A stretch of 64,000 bases of DNA. It comes from a bacterium (lineage in GTDB: Bacteria > SZUA-79 > Acidulodesulfobacterales > Acidulodesulfobacteraceae). Each line of letters opens with the position of its first letter. Position 1 is the first letter of the stretch. The DNA lies in NCBI GenBank assembly GCA_021789605.1, contig JAJYJI010000004.1:1-64000 (forward strand), read 5' to 3'. The notes beneath the pieces are model-generated. The model worked only from the letters and a program-made list of their open reading frames with translations, did no database searches and had not been told where the DNA came from. The position numbers and the translations under genes were made by a program. Positions 8,902 to 17,940 of the stretch are shown one piece after another.

Positions 8902-10133
8902 AACAAAAGAGAGTAAAATTCGCATTTTTTCTGGATTTGCAATCCGCCTACAAAACTCTGCTGAGGAACAAAATAAGGTCATTTTTAACGGTTCTCGGCA
9001 TCATTATAGGCGTAGGTTCCGTTATAGCGACCGTAAGCATAGGGCAGGGCGCTTCCAGGGCAATACAAAATTCAATCAATTCTATGGGCTCTAATATGCT
9101 CATAATACTTCCCGGCTCGTCTTCGCTCGGCGGCATAAAAAGCGGATTCGGCGTTTTACCCACCTTGACTTTAAGCGACGCCTATGCCATAAGAAGCCTT
9201 GCTTCGGTAAAAACAGATTCGGGAATGCTCGGGATGTCGCAACAGGTAATATGGAGGGGAAACAACTGGACGACGTTAGTAAACGGCGCAAACTCCACTT
9301 TTACTAAGATAAGGAGCTGGCCGGTGGCTAAGGGGACTTTTTTTACGCATCAGCAGGTCGTTTCTGCGGCCAACGTAGCCGTTATAGGCAATACGGCCGC
9401 TACCGAACTTTTCGGTTTAATAAACCCAATAGGACATATAATACTTATACATAACGTTCCTTTTACGGTTATAGGCCTTTTATCCGTTAGGGGCTTCAAC
9501 GCGTTCGGCCAGGACCAGGACGATACGGTAGTGATACCCATAACTACTATGCTTGAAAAAGTCGCCGGAACTACCTGGGTGCATGCAATCGCCGTATCTG
9601 CAAAAACCCAGAAAGATACCGTCTTGGCTCAGTCCCAAATCACCGCTCTTTTAAGGCAAAGGCATCATATACCCCTTCATAAGCCGGACGACTTTTTTGT
9701 CAGAAATCTTACCGAAATAGCGCAGGCCGCAAACTCCAGCGCAAATACCTTTACCATTCTTTTGGCGAGCATTGCGGCCGTTTCGCTCCTCGTGGGCGGC
9801 ATCGGAATTATGAATATTATGCTTGTTTCCGTTACGGAAAGGACGAAAGAAATCGGCATCAGAATGGCGATAGGCGCAAAAAAATCGGATATTTTAAAAC
9901 AGTTTTTAATAGAATCTTCCGTTTTAAGTCTTTTCGGCGGAATACTCGGCATAGGTTTAGGCTTCGGCATTTCAAGCGCTATAACGGCTTTTTCTCCCCT
10001 TAAAACAATAGTTACTACCGAACCGATAATAATATCTTTAGTCTTTTCCCTATGCGTAGGAATATTCTTCGGTTTCTATCCGGCTTACAAAGCCTCACGC
10101 ATGCACCCCGTAGAAGCCTTAAGATACGAGTAA
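8898..10133 (+). CDS. MacB-type ABC transporter permease (FtsX family)
   Basis: The 411-residue inner-membrane protein has the MacB topology: a first membrane helix at about 22-45 (RSFLTVLGIIIGVGSVIA), a long MacB_PCD-type periplasmic domain up to about residue 285, then three helices of the FtsX domain (including LLVGGIGIMNIMLVSVTER and the conserved KEIGIRMAIGAKKSDIL). The end reads HPVEALRYE, the usual MacB terminus. With the preceding ATPase, MacA and TolC it forms a mechanotransmission efflux pump for periplasmic substrates (antibiotics, heme, lipopeptides or similar). The actual substrate cannot be inferred. Confidence 0.92.
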   Translation: MKQKRVKFAFFLDLQSAYKTLLRNKIRSFLTVLGIIIGVGSVIATVSIGQGASRAIQNSINSMGSNMLIILPGSSSLGGIKSGFGVLPTLTLSDAYAIRSLASVKTDSGMLGMSQQVIWRGNNWTTLVNGANSTFTKIRSWPVAKGTFFTHQQVVSAANVAVIGNTAATELFGLINPIGHIILIHNVPFTVIGLLSVRGFNAFGQDQDDTVVIPITTMLEKVAGTTWVHAIAVSAKTQKDTVLAQSQITALLRQRHHIPLHKPDDFFVRNLTEIAQAANSSANTFTILLASIAAVSLLVGGIGIMNIMLVSVTERTKEIGIRMAIGAKKSDILKQFLIESSVLSLFGGILGIGLGFGISSAITAFSPLKTIVTTEPIIISLVFSLCVGIFFGFYPAYKASRMHPVEALRYE

Positions 10134-10449
10134 ACTGCGCGATTAACCTGAAATGCATTCTAAATTTTACCGCCGCGTTTCTGCTATCCCCTCAATAACA
10201 TAAAAGATAAAAGCGGTTCTTGCGGAAAAATACGGCGGCAAAAATGGTATTAGTTTATATAGCTGGAATGTTATTCCTTTTATATGGCGATTATGCTATA
10301 ATTTTCTATATACTCGGCTTTAGCCGATAATTTAAAGCGGTATTTACTAAATCTTTAATTTGCCGGGCAAATATAAATATAATACGGGCACGACATCGCA
10401 AGGAAGTTAAATTTTCCTTTATTCAAAAATTTACCGCGGTCCGCTATAT
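10134..10449. other. 316-bp intergenic region, macB / cysE
   Basis: Non-coding as far as I can see. It contains an extended -10 promoter candidate (10294-10302) followed at once by a perfect palindrome TCGGCTTTAGCCGA (10314-10327). No clear intrinsic terminator for the macB operon was found and no known riboswitch consensus was recognised. Confidence 0.6.
10294..10302 (+). promoter_or_regulatory. extended -10 promoter candidate for cysE
   Basis: TGCTATAAT is a full extended -10 element (TGnTATAAT). The -35 position (10274-10279, TTCCTT) is weak, as usual for extended -10 promoters. The palindrome TCGGCTTTAGCCGA lies at about +5 to +18 of the predicted transcript and could be an operator or a small 5' hairpin. 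Confidence 0.45.
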
Positions 10450-11100
10450 ATGTTTAAAACATTAAAAGAAAATATAAATTCGGTTTACGAAAGAGACCCC
10501 GCGGCTCGGAACGCATTGGAAGTCCTGTTTTGCTATCCGGGGCTGCATGCGGTGTATTTTCACAAAATTTCACATTTTTTATGGAAATATAAACTGCGGC
10601 TGGCGGCGAGAATGGTATCACAGTTTGCAAGGTTCGCTACCGGCATCGAAATTCATCCCGGAGCAAAAATAGGCAAAAGGTTTTTTATCGACCACGGAAT
10701 GGGCGTAGTAATAGGAGAAACCGCCGAAATAGGAGACGACGTTACCATTTATCACGGCGTTACCCTCGGCGGAACGAGCTGGAAAAAAGAAAAAAGACAT
10801 CCTACGATAGGCGACAGAGTCATAATAGGTACCGGCGCAAAGGTATTGGGTCCTTTGACCGTAGGCAGCGATTCTAAAATAGGCGCAAATTCGGTCGTAG
10901 TAAATAGCGTGCCGCCTCACTCCACCGTAGTGGGGATACCGGCAAAATCGGCAAAAAGAGACGAATCTGAAGTCCACGACAACATAGACCTCGAACACGA
11001 CAGGCTGTTCGACCCGGCTTTTTACGAAATTTCGCTTTTAAAATCCAAAATATTTGAGCTTGAAGGAAAGCTCAGGGAAATAGAAAACAAACGGGGCTGA
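10450..11100 (+). CDS. cysE: Serine O-acetyltransferase
   Basis: Acetyl-CoA-dependent acetylation of serine, first step of cysteine synthesis. The 216 residues have the short CysE form: helical N-terminus with RDPAARN, then a left-handed beta-helix of hexapeptide repeats with TGIEIHPGA, the catalytic D81-H82 in [17 protein letters not shown], the glycine-rich VTLGGT, and VVGIPAK. A C-terminal extension (about 175-216) replaces the usual short tail and is partly coiled-coil. The residue equivalent to Escherichia coli Asp143 appears to be Glu67 (IEIHP), a common variant in short CysEs. It precedes an Rrf2 regulator and iscS, linking cysteine supply to sulfur transfer. cysK is not in the window. 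Confidence 0.93.
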   Translation: MFKTLKENINSVYERDPAARNALEVLFCYPGLHAVYFHKISHFLWKYKLRLAARMVSQFARFATGIEIHPGAKIGKRFFIDHGMGVVIGETAEIGDDVTIYHGVTLGGTSWKKEKRHPTIGDRVIIGTGAKVLGPLTVGSDSKIGANSVVVNSVPPHSTVVGIPAKSAKRDESEVHDNIDLEHDRLFDPAFYEISLLKSKIFELEGKLREIENKRG

Positions 11101-11162
11101 AAAAGCGCTCCGACCGCGGCGCAATTTGGCGCAAGCTGTTTTTATGGCGTTATTGACGGGCT

Positions 11163-11192
11163 TGGCGCCGCGCTTACGCGTAAGGCTCGGCC
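11163..11192. promoter_or_regulatory. GC-rich hairpin/palindrome before the Rrf2 gene
   Basis: CTTACGCGTAAG (11173-11184) is a perfect 12-bp palindrome inside a larger imperfect hairpin with GCCG/CGGC outer arms. It stands 55 nt before the regulator gene and has no T-run, so an operator (possibly autoregulatory) is more likely than a terminator. Speculative. Confidence 0.35.
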
Positions 11193-11239
11193 GCACAATA
11201 TAAAAGAAATTAAACGAAAAAGGAACGGGCGGAAAAGAT

Positions 11240-11752
11240 ATGAGACTTTCATCTAAGGGGCAGTATGCCGTCAGGGCTTTAATAGACCTGTCATATCATT
11301 CAGACGATAATTCTTTGCCTGTAAGCTTAAAAGACATCGCGGAAAGGGAATCCATTTCAATAAATTATCTGGAACAGATATTCTTTATTTTAAAAAAAGC
11401 GGGGATAGTCAGAAGCTTAAGGGGGCCGAACGGCGGCTATCTGCTTAATAAAAAATCTTCCGAGATATTAATAGGCGATATAATAGCTTCCGTAGAACCC
11501 ATCGAAATTATCAGCTGCGCGAGCAAATCTAAAAACAAACGCGAATGCGACAGAAAATCGACATGCCTTGCTTTCGATATGTGGAATTCCATTTCCAATA
11601 AAATAACGGAATTTTTAAACTCTTTTACCATACAAGACGTAATAAACGAATACAATAATAAAAATAACACGCGTCAGAAAGCATCGGGGGAATCCGGCAA
11701 AAAATCCTCGAACCCGCACGGCGGCTCAAAAACTAAAAATTGCCGGAATTAA
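11240..11752 (+). CDS. Rrf2/IscR-family transcriptional regulator
   Basis: The 170-residue protein carries an Rrf2-type winged helix-turn-helix (MRLSSKGQYAVRALIDLS, KDIAERESISINYLEQIF, LRGPNGGYLL). A three-cysteine segment follows, with a CASKSK...ECDRKSTC pattern, the place where IscR-like proteins bind a 2Fe-2S cluster. The last 30 residues are a low-complexity basic/Ser-rich tail. Directly upstream of iscS, it probably senses iron-sulfur or cysteine status and controls this sulfur-mobilisation operon. Exact orthology (IscR versus CymR-like) is not decidable by eye. Confidence 0.88.
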   Translation: MRLSSKGQYAVRALIDLSYHSDDNSLPVSLKDIAERESISINYLEQIFFILKKAGIVRSLRGPNGGYLLNKKSSEILIGDIIASVEPIEIISCASKSKNKRECDRKSTCLAFDMWNSISNKITEFLNSFTIQDVINEYNNKNNTRQKASGESGKKSSNPHGGSKTKNCRN

Positions 11753-11832
11753 AATATAAGACGGCGTATTTAAAAGAAAAATACGCATAAATATAATATA
11801 ATATAATATAACGAATAACTGGAATAAAAAAA

Positions 11833-13002
11833 ATGCCGCGGATTTATTTAGACTATAATGCTACGACGCCCATCGACCCTTTAGTTTTAGAGGAGGTAAC
11901 AAGCGCCTTAAAAAACTATCAGGGAAACCCATCTTCCGTTTACGAAGAAGGAAGAGCCGCAAGAATTTTAATAGAAGATTCCAGGGAATTCGTCAGAACT
12001 TTCTTAGACGCCGGCAATTCCGGCGAAATAATTTTTACCGGTTCGGGGTCGGAGTCCGTTAATCTTGCCATAATAGGTTCCGTTTTTGCATATATGCGGA
12101 ACAACAAAAATGCGATTCCGCATATTATAACGTCGCGGGTAGAACATCCGGCGGTTCTTAATACATTTAAATTCCTGGAGCTTCACGGAGCGGAAACTTC
12201 TTATATAGGCGTAAACGAATTCGGCGGCATCCTTATGGACGACCTTCTTGCCGCTATTAAAGAAAGCACGGTTCTGATATCGGTAATGGGCGCAAATAAC
12301 GAAACCGGAACGATATTTCCCCTAAAACAAATTTTAGAAGAAGTAAAAAAGGTTAAAGAAGATATACTGTTTCATAGCGACCTTGTTCAGATTATAGGGA
12401 AAAGCTATTTCAGCCTGAAAGATATTCCTCTGGATTTATGCAGCTTTTCCGGGCATAAATTTTACGCCTTAAAAGGCTGCGGGGCTTTATACGTAAAAAA
12501 GGGAGCCAATATCGACCCGGTAATTCACGGAGGACATCAGGAAAGAGGCTTAAGGGCGGGAACGGAAAACATAGCCGGAATAGTATCGATAGCGAAAGGA
12601 TTGAGTATTTTTAAAAATAATATAGATGAAGAATTGAAAAGAATAAATACGCTGGGCGGAGCTTTTTTGGACAAACTTTTTTACGGCATAGAAGGCATAA
12701 AACTTAACGGACATCCCGTAAACAGGCTCAAAAATACCATAAACGTATCTTTCGACGGCGTAAAAGCGGAAACGCTGCTTTTTAATCTCGACCTTTACGG
12801 AGTCAGCGCTTCGGCAGGTTCCGCGTGCAATGCGGGAGCGGTTTCTTTATCCCATGTCTTAAAAGCCCACGGCTACGACGTTAAAAGAATAGAATCGGCT
12901 ATAAGATTCAGCATAGGAAGGTTTACGACGGAAGAAGATATAGATTATGCGGTTAGCGCCATAAAGAAAGGAGTGTTAAAATTAAGGGCTAACCCTTCAT
13001 AA
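11833..13002 (+). CDS. iscS: Cysteine desulfurase (IscS/NifS family)
   Basis: PLP enzyme that abstracts sulfur from cysteine as a persulfide for Fe-S clusters and thiolated tRNA. The 389 residues include YLDYNATTPID, GSGSESVNLAI, the histidine of SRVEHPAVL, NNETGTIFP, HSDLVQIIGK, the PLP lysine in SFSGHKFYALKG and the catalytic cysteine in SASAGSACNAGA. Gene order Rrf2-iscS-mnmA suggests that its main partner here is MnmA. No iscU or iscA follows, so cluster scaffolds must be elsewhere. Start at the ATG of MPRIYLDYN is supported by family alignment. Confidence 0.94.
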   Translation: MPRIYLDYNATTPIDPLVLEEVTSALKNYQGNPSSVYEEGRAARILIEDSREFVRTFLDAGNSGEIIFTGSGSESVNLAIIGSVFAYMRNNKNAIPHIITSRVEHPAVLNTFKFLELHGAETSYIGVNEFGGILMDDLLAAIKESTVLISVMGANNETGTIFPLKQILEEVKKVKEDILFHSDLVQIIGKSYFSLKDIPLDLCSFSGHKFYALKGCGALYVKKGANIDPVIHGGHQERGLRAGTENIAGIVSIAKGLSIFKNNIDEELKRINTLGGAFLDKLFYGIEGIKLNGHPVNRLKNTINVSFDGVKAETLLFNLDLYGVSASAGSACNAGAVSLSHVLKAHGYDVKRIESAIRFSIGRFTTEEDIDYAVSAIKKGVLKLRANPS

Positions 13003-13016
13003 TAAAAAAAATAAAA

Positions 13017-14144
13017 ATGCTCGTTAAAACGAACAAAACCGTCGCCGTTGCAATGTCGGGCGGAGTCGACAGCTCTGCCTGCGCGATACTTCTGAAAAAG
13101 AAAGGCTATTCCGTTATAGGCGTCTCCATGCACTTGACTCCTTCAGAATCCAATTATTCTGAAGGGCTTAAAACATGCTGCGGCACCGAAGACCTTCTTG
13201 ACGCTAAAAAAGTCTGCGTTAAGCTCGGAATACCGCATTTCGTAGTTAATCTCGAATCCGAATTTAAGACCGCGGTAATCGACCGTTTTATTTCCGGATA
13301 TCTCGGCGGGAAAACCCCTAATCCCTGTATTTTATGCAACAAAGAGATGAAATTCGACGCATTGCTTAAAATAATAAAAGAACTCGGCGCCGAATTTCTG
13401 GCGACCGGACATTACGCCCGCATAACAAAAAATATTTCCGGCGGATATTCCCTTTTAAAATCGAAGGATTCTACGAAAGACCAGTCTTACGTGCTTTATA
13501 ATCTGACGCAGGGAAATCTTAAGGACATAATGTTCCCGGCAGGAAACTTGGAGAAGCTCCGCATTAGAAAAATTGCATACGAAGCCGGATTTAAAGAAAT
13601 ATCCGGCAAAAAAGACAGCGTCGAAATATGCTTCGTCCCCGGCACAGATTATGCGGCGTATATAAAAAAAGAAAAACAAAAAGCGGGCTTCCCCTCCGGA
13701 CGCGAGCGGGAGGAAGCGCCGGACAGAGGCTTTATAAAAAATTTAAATGGGGAAATCATAGGAGAACATAAAGGCATATATAACTATACCGTGGGACAGA
13801 GAAAAAGGCTCGGCATATCTTCCGAATTCCCCCTTTACGTAGTAAATATCTCTGCGCATAACAACGAAATAACGGTAGGGAGCTTGGAAGACTGCCGCAG
13901 GGACGATTTAACCTTAGAAAATTTTAATTTTATCCGTCCGGAAGATAAGAACAGGCTTGCGGAAATGGAACTTTCCGCAAAAATAAGATATTCTTCCCCA
14001 AATTATAAATGCGGGGCTGTTCCGTGTGAAAAAGGCGATAAAATAAAGGTTTTATTCGCTCAAAAGGTAAAATTTATTACCCCGGGGCAGTCCGCTGTGT
14101 TATATTGCGGAAATAAGGTGATAGGGGGGGGAATTATAGCATAA
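13017..14144 (+). CDS. mnmA: tRNA-specific 2-thiouridylase MnmA
   Basis: Forms 2-thiouridine at U34 of Glu, Gln and Lys tRNAs using persulfide sulfur from the neighbouring IscS. The 375 residues show the PP-loop AMSGGVDSS, the first catalytic cysteine within NPCILCNKEMKF, the GHYARI and KDQSYVLYNL motifs, the second catalytic cysteine in SVEICFVPG, and the GQRKRLGIS region leading to the C-terminal beta-barrel. Fourteen nt after iscS and 2 nt before mtaB. Confidence 0.95.
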   Translation: MLVKTNKTVAVAMSGGVDSSACAILLKKKGYSVIGVSMHLTPSESNYSEGLKTCCGTEDLLDAKKVCVKLGIPHFVVNLESEFKTAVIDRFISGYLGGKTPNPCILCNKEMKFDALLKIIKELGAEFLATGHYARITKNISGGYSLLKSKDSTKDQSYVLYNLTQGNLKDIMFPAGNLEKLRIRKIAYEAGFKEISGKKDSVEICFVPGTDYAAYIKKEKQKAGFPSGREREEAPDRGFIKNLNGEIIGEHKGIYNYTVGQRKRLGISSEFPLYVVNISAHNNEITVGSLEDCRRDDLTLENFNFIRPEDKNRLAEMELSAKIRYSSPNYKCGAVPCEKGDKIKVLFAQKVKFITPGQSAVLYCGNKVIGGGIIA

Positions 14145-14146
14145 AA

Positions 14147-15517
14147 ATGAATATAAAAATGAATAAAATATACGAATTATTACAGTTGGATAAAAAGGAT
14201 TTCGACAGAGCATCAGGCGAGCGCGTCCCAATAAATTTCGCCGTAATATCTTCCGGCTGCAAACTCAACCAGTTCGAAGCGTCCCAATTCGAAGAAATAT
14301 TTAAACGCATGGATATGAACATAAATATCGTGGAACCGGATTTATCTGCCGCAAACGGAAACGGCCCCGTCGATTTATTTTTAGTCAATACCTGCGCGGT
14401 TACGGAAAAAGCCGACGCCGAAACAAATAAAATTATAAGAAAAATTAATAAAAATTACCCCGGAAGCCGCGTGATATTGACGGGATGTTCCGTGCAGTTA
14501 AATAAAACAAAATTGTCCGGACTGCCCGGCATAAAATTAATCGACAACGAAAAGAAAACGGAACTGTTAAAAATTGCCTCAGAAAAATTTCCCGGCGCCG
14601 TACTTCGCCAGAAAAGAATAAGGCCGTATTTAAAAATACAGGAAGGCTGCGATTTAAATTGTTCTTACTGCGCAATTCCCATAGCAAGGCCGTCAAGATG
14701 GTCTTTAGATATAAAAAGCGTATTGAATTCTATCGAGGATTTCGGAAAACTCGGATGTAAAGAGGTCATTTTAACTGGAGTAAATCTGGGGGCTTACGGA
14801 GATGCGGATAATAAGAAGAATGCGTCGGGGTTAAAAAACCTGCTTAATATGATAGAAGGAACGGCTAACGCCGTTAAAATAAGATTGAGTTCCATAGACC
14901 CCGTTTATATAGACGACGAACTCATAGATATTTTTGCAAGCGGCAAAAAGATTCAAAACCACTTCCACATACCTCTCCAGAGCGCGTCCGATAAAACTCT
15001 GGGGCGTATGAACAGGCATTATTCTTTTAAAGATTATGCGTACGCGGCGGCGGAAATAACCCGAAAGGTTAAAGACGCGGCGATAGGCACGGATATAATT
15101 AGCGGGTTCCCGGGCGAAACAGAAGAGGATTTTTTAGAAACCGTCGATAACCTCGAAAAACTGCCGATTTATTATATACACGCTTTTTCTTATTCGCAAA
15201 GACCAGGAACCGCATCATATTATCTACGGCAAAAAGTTAGCGAAAAATTAATAAAGCAGCGGACCGGCAAAATCAGGGAGATTTCTTTCCGAAAAAAAGT
15301 CGAATTTCATAAAAGATTTATAAACAGAACGCTGGAATTTATAAGTTTGCCGGGAAATAAAGCCCTAAGCTCAAATTACATAAAGGCGGAGATAGCCGGA
15401 ACCGCTCCGGCAGTGCCTCCGGGGAAATTTTTCAGCGGAAAACTTGCTCTTGCGGATAACGCGGATAACGCCGGAACCTGCGGCGGATTATCGGTTATGC
15501 CGTCGGATTATCTTTAA
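14147..15517 (+). CDS. mtaB: tRNA t6A37 methylthiotransferase MtaB
   Basis: Radical-SAM methylthiotransferase making ms2t6A37 in ANN-decoding tRNAs. The 456 residues contain the MTTase-domain cysteines (SSGCKLNQFEA, VNTCAVTEKAD, TGCSVQ), the radical-SAM motif QEGCDLNCSYCAIPIARP typical of MtaB, and a C-terminal TRAM region. The N-terminus has about 28 extra residues before the conserved domain. The ATG at 14147 is 2 nt from the mnmA stop, so a slightly later start cannot be excluded. It is the second methylthiotransferase in the window after RimO. Confidence 0.92.
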   Translation: MNIKMNKIYELLQLDKKDFDRASGERVPINFAVISSGCKLNQFEASQFEEIFKRMDMNINIVEPDLSAANGNGPVDLFLVNTCAVTEKADAETNKIIRKINKNYPGSRVILTGCSVQLNKTKLSGLPGIKLIDNEKKTELLKIASEKFPGAVLRQKRIRPYLKIQEGCDLNCSYCAIPIARPSRWSLDIKSVLNSIEDFGKLGCKEVILTGVNLGAYGDADNKKNASGLKNLLNMIEGTANAVKIRLSSIDPVYIDDELIDIFASGKKIQNHFHIPLQSASDKTLGRMNRHYSFKDYAYAAAEITRKVKDAAIGTDIISGFPGETEEDFLETVDNLEKLPIYYIHAFSYSQRPGTASYYLRQKVSEKLIKQRTGKIREISFRKKVEFHKRFINRTLEFISLPGNKALSSNYIKAEIAGTAPAVPPGKFFSGKLALADNADNAGTCGGLSVMPSDYL

Positions 15518-15529
15518 ACGCGCAAATCA

Positions 15530-16222
15530 ATGGTTCATTCTATTTTAAAAAAAATCGAAAAATGCATCGGTTATTCGTTCAACGATAAAAGACTTATAGA
15601 ACTTGCGTTTACGCATAAATCCGTTAACCGGCTGCAAAATTACGAAAGAATCGAGTTTTTGGGGGATGCGGTAATAGGCGCGATAGTAACGGAATATCTA
15701 TATTTGAATTTTTCCGGGATAGACGAGGGCGAACTTTCAAAATTCAGGGCATCGATAGTAAGGCTCGAAAATTTATACAATATAGCCGAAAGCCTTAAAA
15801 TTTCCGAGTTTATTCAGAAAGAACGCGATAACAGCCTGCAGGGCGCAGGCAGTAAAAATAAAAGAATAATAAGCAACGTTTACGAAGCAGTAATAGGCGC
15901 CGTATTTTTAGATTCGTCTTACGAAAAGGCAAAAGAAATATTATTGTCGCATCTGTTTAAGCATGAACCGGACATTTATGCAAAAATGTTGAAAGACGCC
16001 GATTTTAAAACGACCTTGCAGGAACTCGTTCAAAAGAAAAGCGGCGATACGCCAAAGTATTATACTATTAAAAAAGAGGGGCCTGACCACTCCGTTATAT
16101 TCACGGTTTGCGTTAAAATAGACGATAAAATATTCGGCGACGGAAGCGGTTCTTCAAAAAAAACTGCGGAGCAGAACGCCGCAAAAAAGGCTATAAAAAA
16201 ATTTATGGAGGAGGCTAATTGA
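15530..16222 (+). CDS. rnc: Ribonuclease III
   Basis: Double-stranded RNA endonuclease for rRNA processing. The 230 residues comprise an RNase III domain with the signature ERIEFLGDAVIGA and the second metal-binding region (NVYEAVIGAVFLD), then a double-stranded RNA-binding domain from about residue 158 (DFKTTLQELVQKKSG to KKTAEQNAAKKAI). It overlaps der by 4 nt, and its 3' end supplies the strong GGAGGAGG ribosome binding site of der. Confidence 0.96.
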   Translation: MVHSILKKIEKCIGYSFNDKRLIELAFTHKSVNRLQNYERIEFLGDAVIGAIVTEYLYLNFSGIDEGELSKFRASIVRLENLYNIAESLKISEFIQKERDNSLQGAGSKNKRIISNVYEAVIGAVFLDSSYEKAKEILLSHLFKHEPDIYAKMLKDADFKTTLQELVQKKSGDTPKYYTIKKEGPDHSVIFTVCVKIDDKIFGDGSGSSKKTAEQNAAKKAIKKFMEEAN

Positions 16223-17559
16223 TAAAAAACAATGATTTTTTTGTAATATTGATAGGAAGGCCTAACGTCGGCAAATCGACTATATTCAATAAAATCCTCG
16301 GCAAGGCTTCCGCCCTGTCTTCAAAGATTTCCGGAACGACGCTCGACCTGAACATTAAAAGCGTTTCATACGGCGATACGGACTTCCTTATAGCGGACAG
16401 CGGCGGATTTAATATTTCGCCCGCAAACGAAACCGAAAAAAAAATAAAGGAAAAGGTTTTTGAATATTTGAAGAAGGCAGGGGCGGTTTTATTCACGGTG
16501 GATTATAAAAGCGGCTTTATACCGGAGGACAGGGAAATTTTTCTTAGGTTGATAAAAACCGGGGCGGATATAATACTCGTTATAAATAAAGTCGATTCTC
16601 CGAAAGACGCAAGAAGCGCTTTCGCCGAATTTTCGCCTTTAGGCTTAAAGAAAAACATTGCGGTATGCGCCGAAACAGGAACGGGCATTGATGAAATATT
16701 GGAAAAAATAACTGAAGAAATAAATTTAAAAAAACCGGTAAAACCCCTTAAGAAAGATGAAAGCGGCAGCTTTAAGGTTGCGATAGTGGGACGCCCCAAC
16801 AGCGGAAAATCAACCTATATAAACCGCGTTCTGAAAGAAGATTTGCTTTTTACGGACGAAAAACCCGGCACTACCCGCGATTCGATAGATGCTTGCATTA
16901 AATACCGGGGGCGCCGCATAATCCTTATCGATACCGCCGGCATCAGAAAAAAATCCCGGCTCGACGAAAATTCTGCGGCATTCCAGAAGCAGAGCATAGA
17001 GCAAATAAAAAGGGCGGACGTGGTAATAATTTTCATGGATATTAATTCGGAAATAACGCATGAAGACCTTGCCCTCCTTAAAAAAACTGCTATGGAGAAA
17101 AAACCGTTCATGATAGCTTTTACCAAGTGGGATTTAAAAGAAAATGAATCCGGCGGCATTACGGAATTAAAAAAAGATATAAAATTCAAATTAAAAGAGT
17201 TTTCGGAAGTACCCTTCATTTTTATTTCATCGAAGATAAATAAAAATTTAAACAAATTATTAGATTTATGCATAGAAATAAACGATTCTAAAAAGATAAA
17301 AATTAAGACGAAGGAATTTAATAAATTTATAGAAAGCGCAAAGAACGCCGGCAAAACGGGAAATTTATACAGGCATATATCTTACGGGGTGCAGAAAGAA
17401 GGCGAGAATATTCCTACTTTTATTCTGTTTGCCGGCAGTAAAGGAAAAATATTCAGTATGGCGGATATAAAGTTTTTAAGAAACGAGATAAAGGAAAGAT
17501 TCGGCATAAAATCGAACGTGGAGATTCTCATAGAATATAAAAAATATAATAATGCATAA
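16219..17559 (+). CDS. der: Ribosome-assembly GTPase Der (EngA)
   Basis: Double-GTPase needed for 50S subunit maturation. Domain 1 has GRPNVGKST, a G3 motif DSGGF and NKVD; domain 2 has GRPNSGKST, DTAGI and TKWD; a KH-like C-terminal domain follows (446 residues, normal length). The start is a TTG at 16219-16221 overlapping the rnc stop, preceded by an excellent Shine-Dalgarno (GGAGG at 16207-16214). It is convergent with the next gene with only 16 nt between stops. Confidence 0.95.
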   Translation: MIKNNDFFVILIGRPNVGKSTIFNKILGKASALSSKISGTTLDLNIKSVSYGDTDFLIADSGGFNISPANETEKKIKEKVFEYLKKAGAVLFTVDYKSGFIPEDREIFLRLIKTGADIILVINKVDSPKDARSAFAEFSPLGLKKNIAVCAETGTGIDEILEKITEEINLKKPVKPLKKDESGSFKVAIVGRPNSGKSTYINRVLKEDLLFTDEKPGTTRDSIDACIKYRGRRIILIDTAGIRKKSRLDENSAAFQKQSIEQIKRADVVIIFMDINSEITHEDLALLKKTAMEKKPFMIAFTKWDLKENESGGITELKKDIKFKLKEFSEVPFIFISSKINKNLNKLLDLCIEINDSKKIKIKTKEFNKFIESAKNAGKTGNLYRHISYGVQKEGENIPTFILFAGSKGKIFSMADIKFLRNEIKERFGIKSNVEILIEYKKYNNA

Positions 17560-17575
17560 CGCTTTTTGTTTATTA

Positions 17576-17890
17576 TTACCTGTTGTCCTGCTTCGCAGGC
17601 GGTTTAGGAGACAGTTCGTCCAATCTGTTTTCGAGTTTTTGAATTTTTCTGGCAAGTTCTTCTATGTCGTATGTAGAAGCAAAATGCATTTCGTCCAATA
17701 AAATATCGGCTAATTTTTCCTTTATCGATTTAAATATAACGCCGGATTCGTATTTTACCGTTTCGATAATCTGGTCGGCGGCTTCCTTGCTTTCTTTATC
17801 GGATATATCGACGTAATCGTCCAATTTTTCCTGAGCGAGTATGGAAAGACCCTTAAGCGCCTTAAGAACTAAATTTATATTGTCCGACAT
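17576..17890 (-). CDS. Small phasin/UbiK-like coiled-coil protein
   Basis: A 104-residue, highly charged helical protein with no signal or membrane segment. The second half (residues about 55-95, including DIEELARKIQKLENRLDEL) is a heptad-like coiled coil. The arrangement resembles small phasin-like and UbiK/YqiC-type proteins that associate with lipid or granule surfaces, but similarity is too weak to name. It follows sdhE by 50 nt on the same strand and may be the last gene of the sdhABE transcript. Confidence 0.65.
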   Translation of the reverse strand: MSDNINLVLKALKGLSILAQEKLDDYVDISDKESKEAADQIIETVKYESGVIFKSIKEKLADILLDEMHFASTYDIEELARKIQKLENRLDELSPKPPAKQDNR

Positions 17891-17940
17891 CTTGACCTTC
17901 CTTTAGATTTATAAATTAATTTATTTTTTAATATCGAATA

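Noticed and set aside
17587-17599. CCTGC-TTC-GCAGG hairpin at the der/phasin-like junction as terminator
   Set aside because: Short stem inside coding sequence and no T-run on either side.
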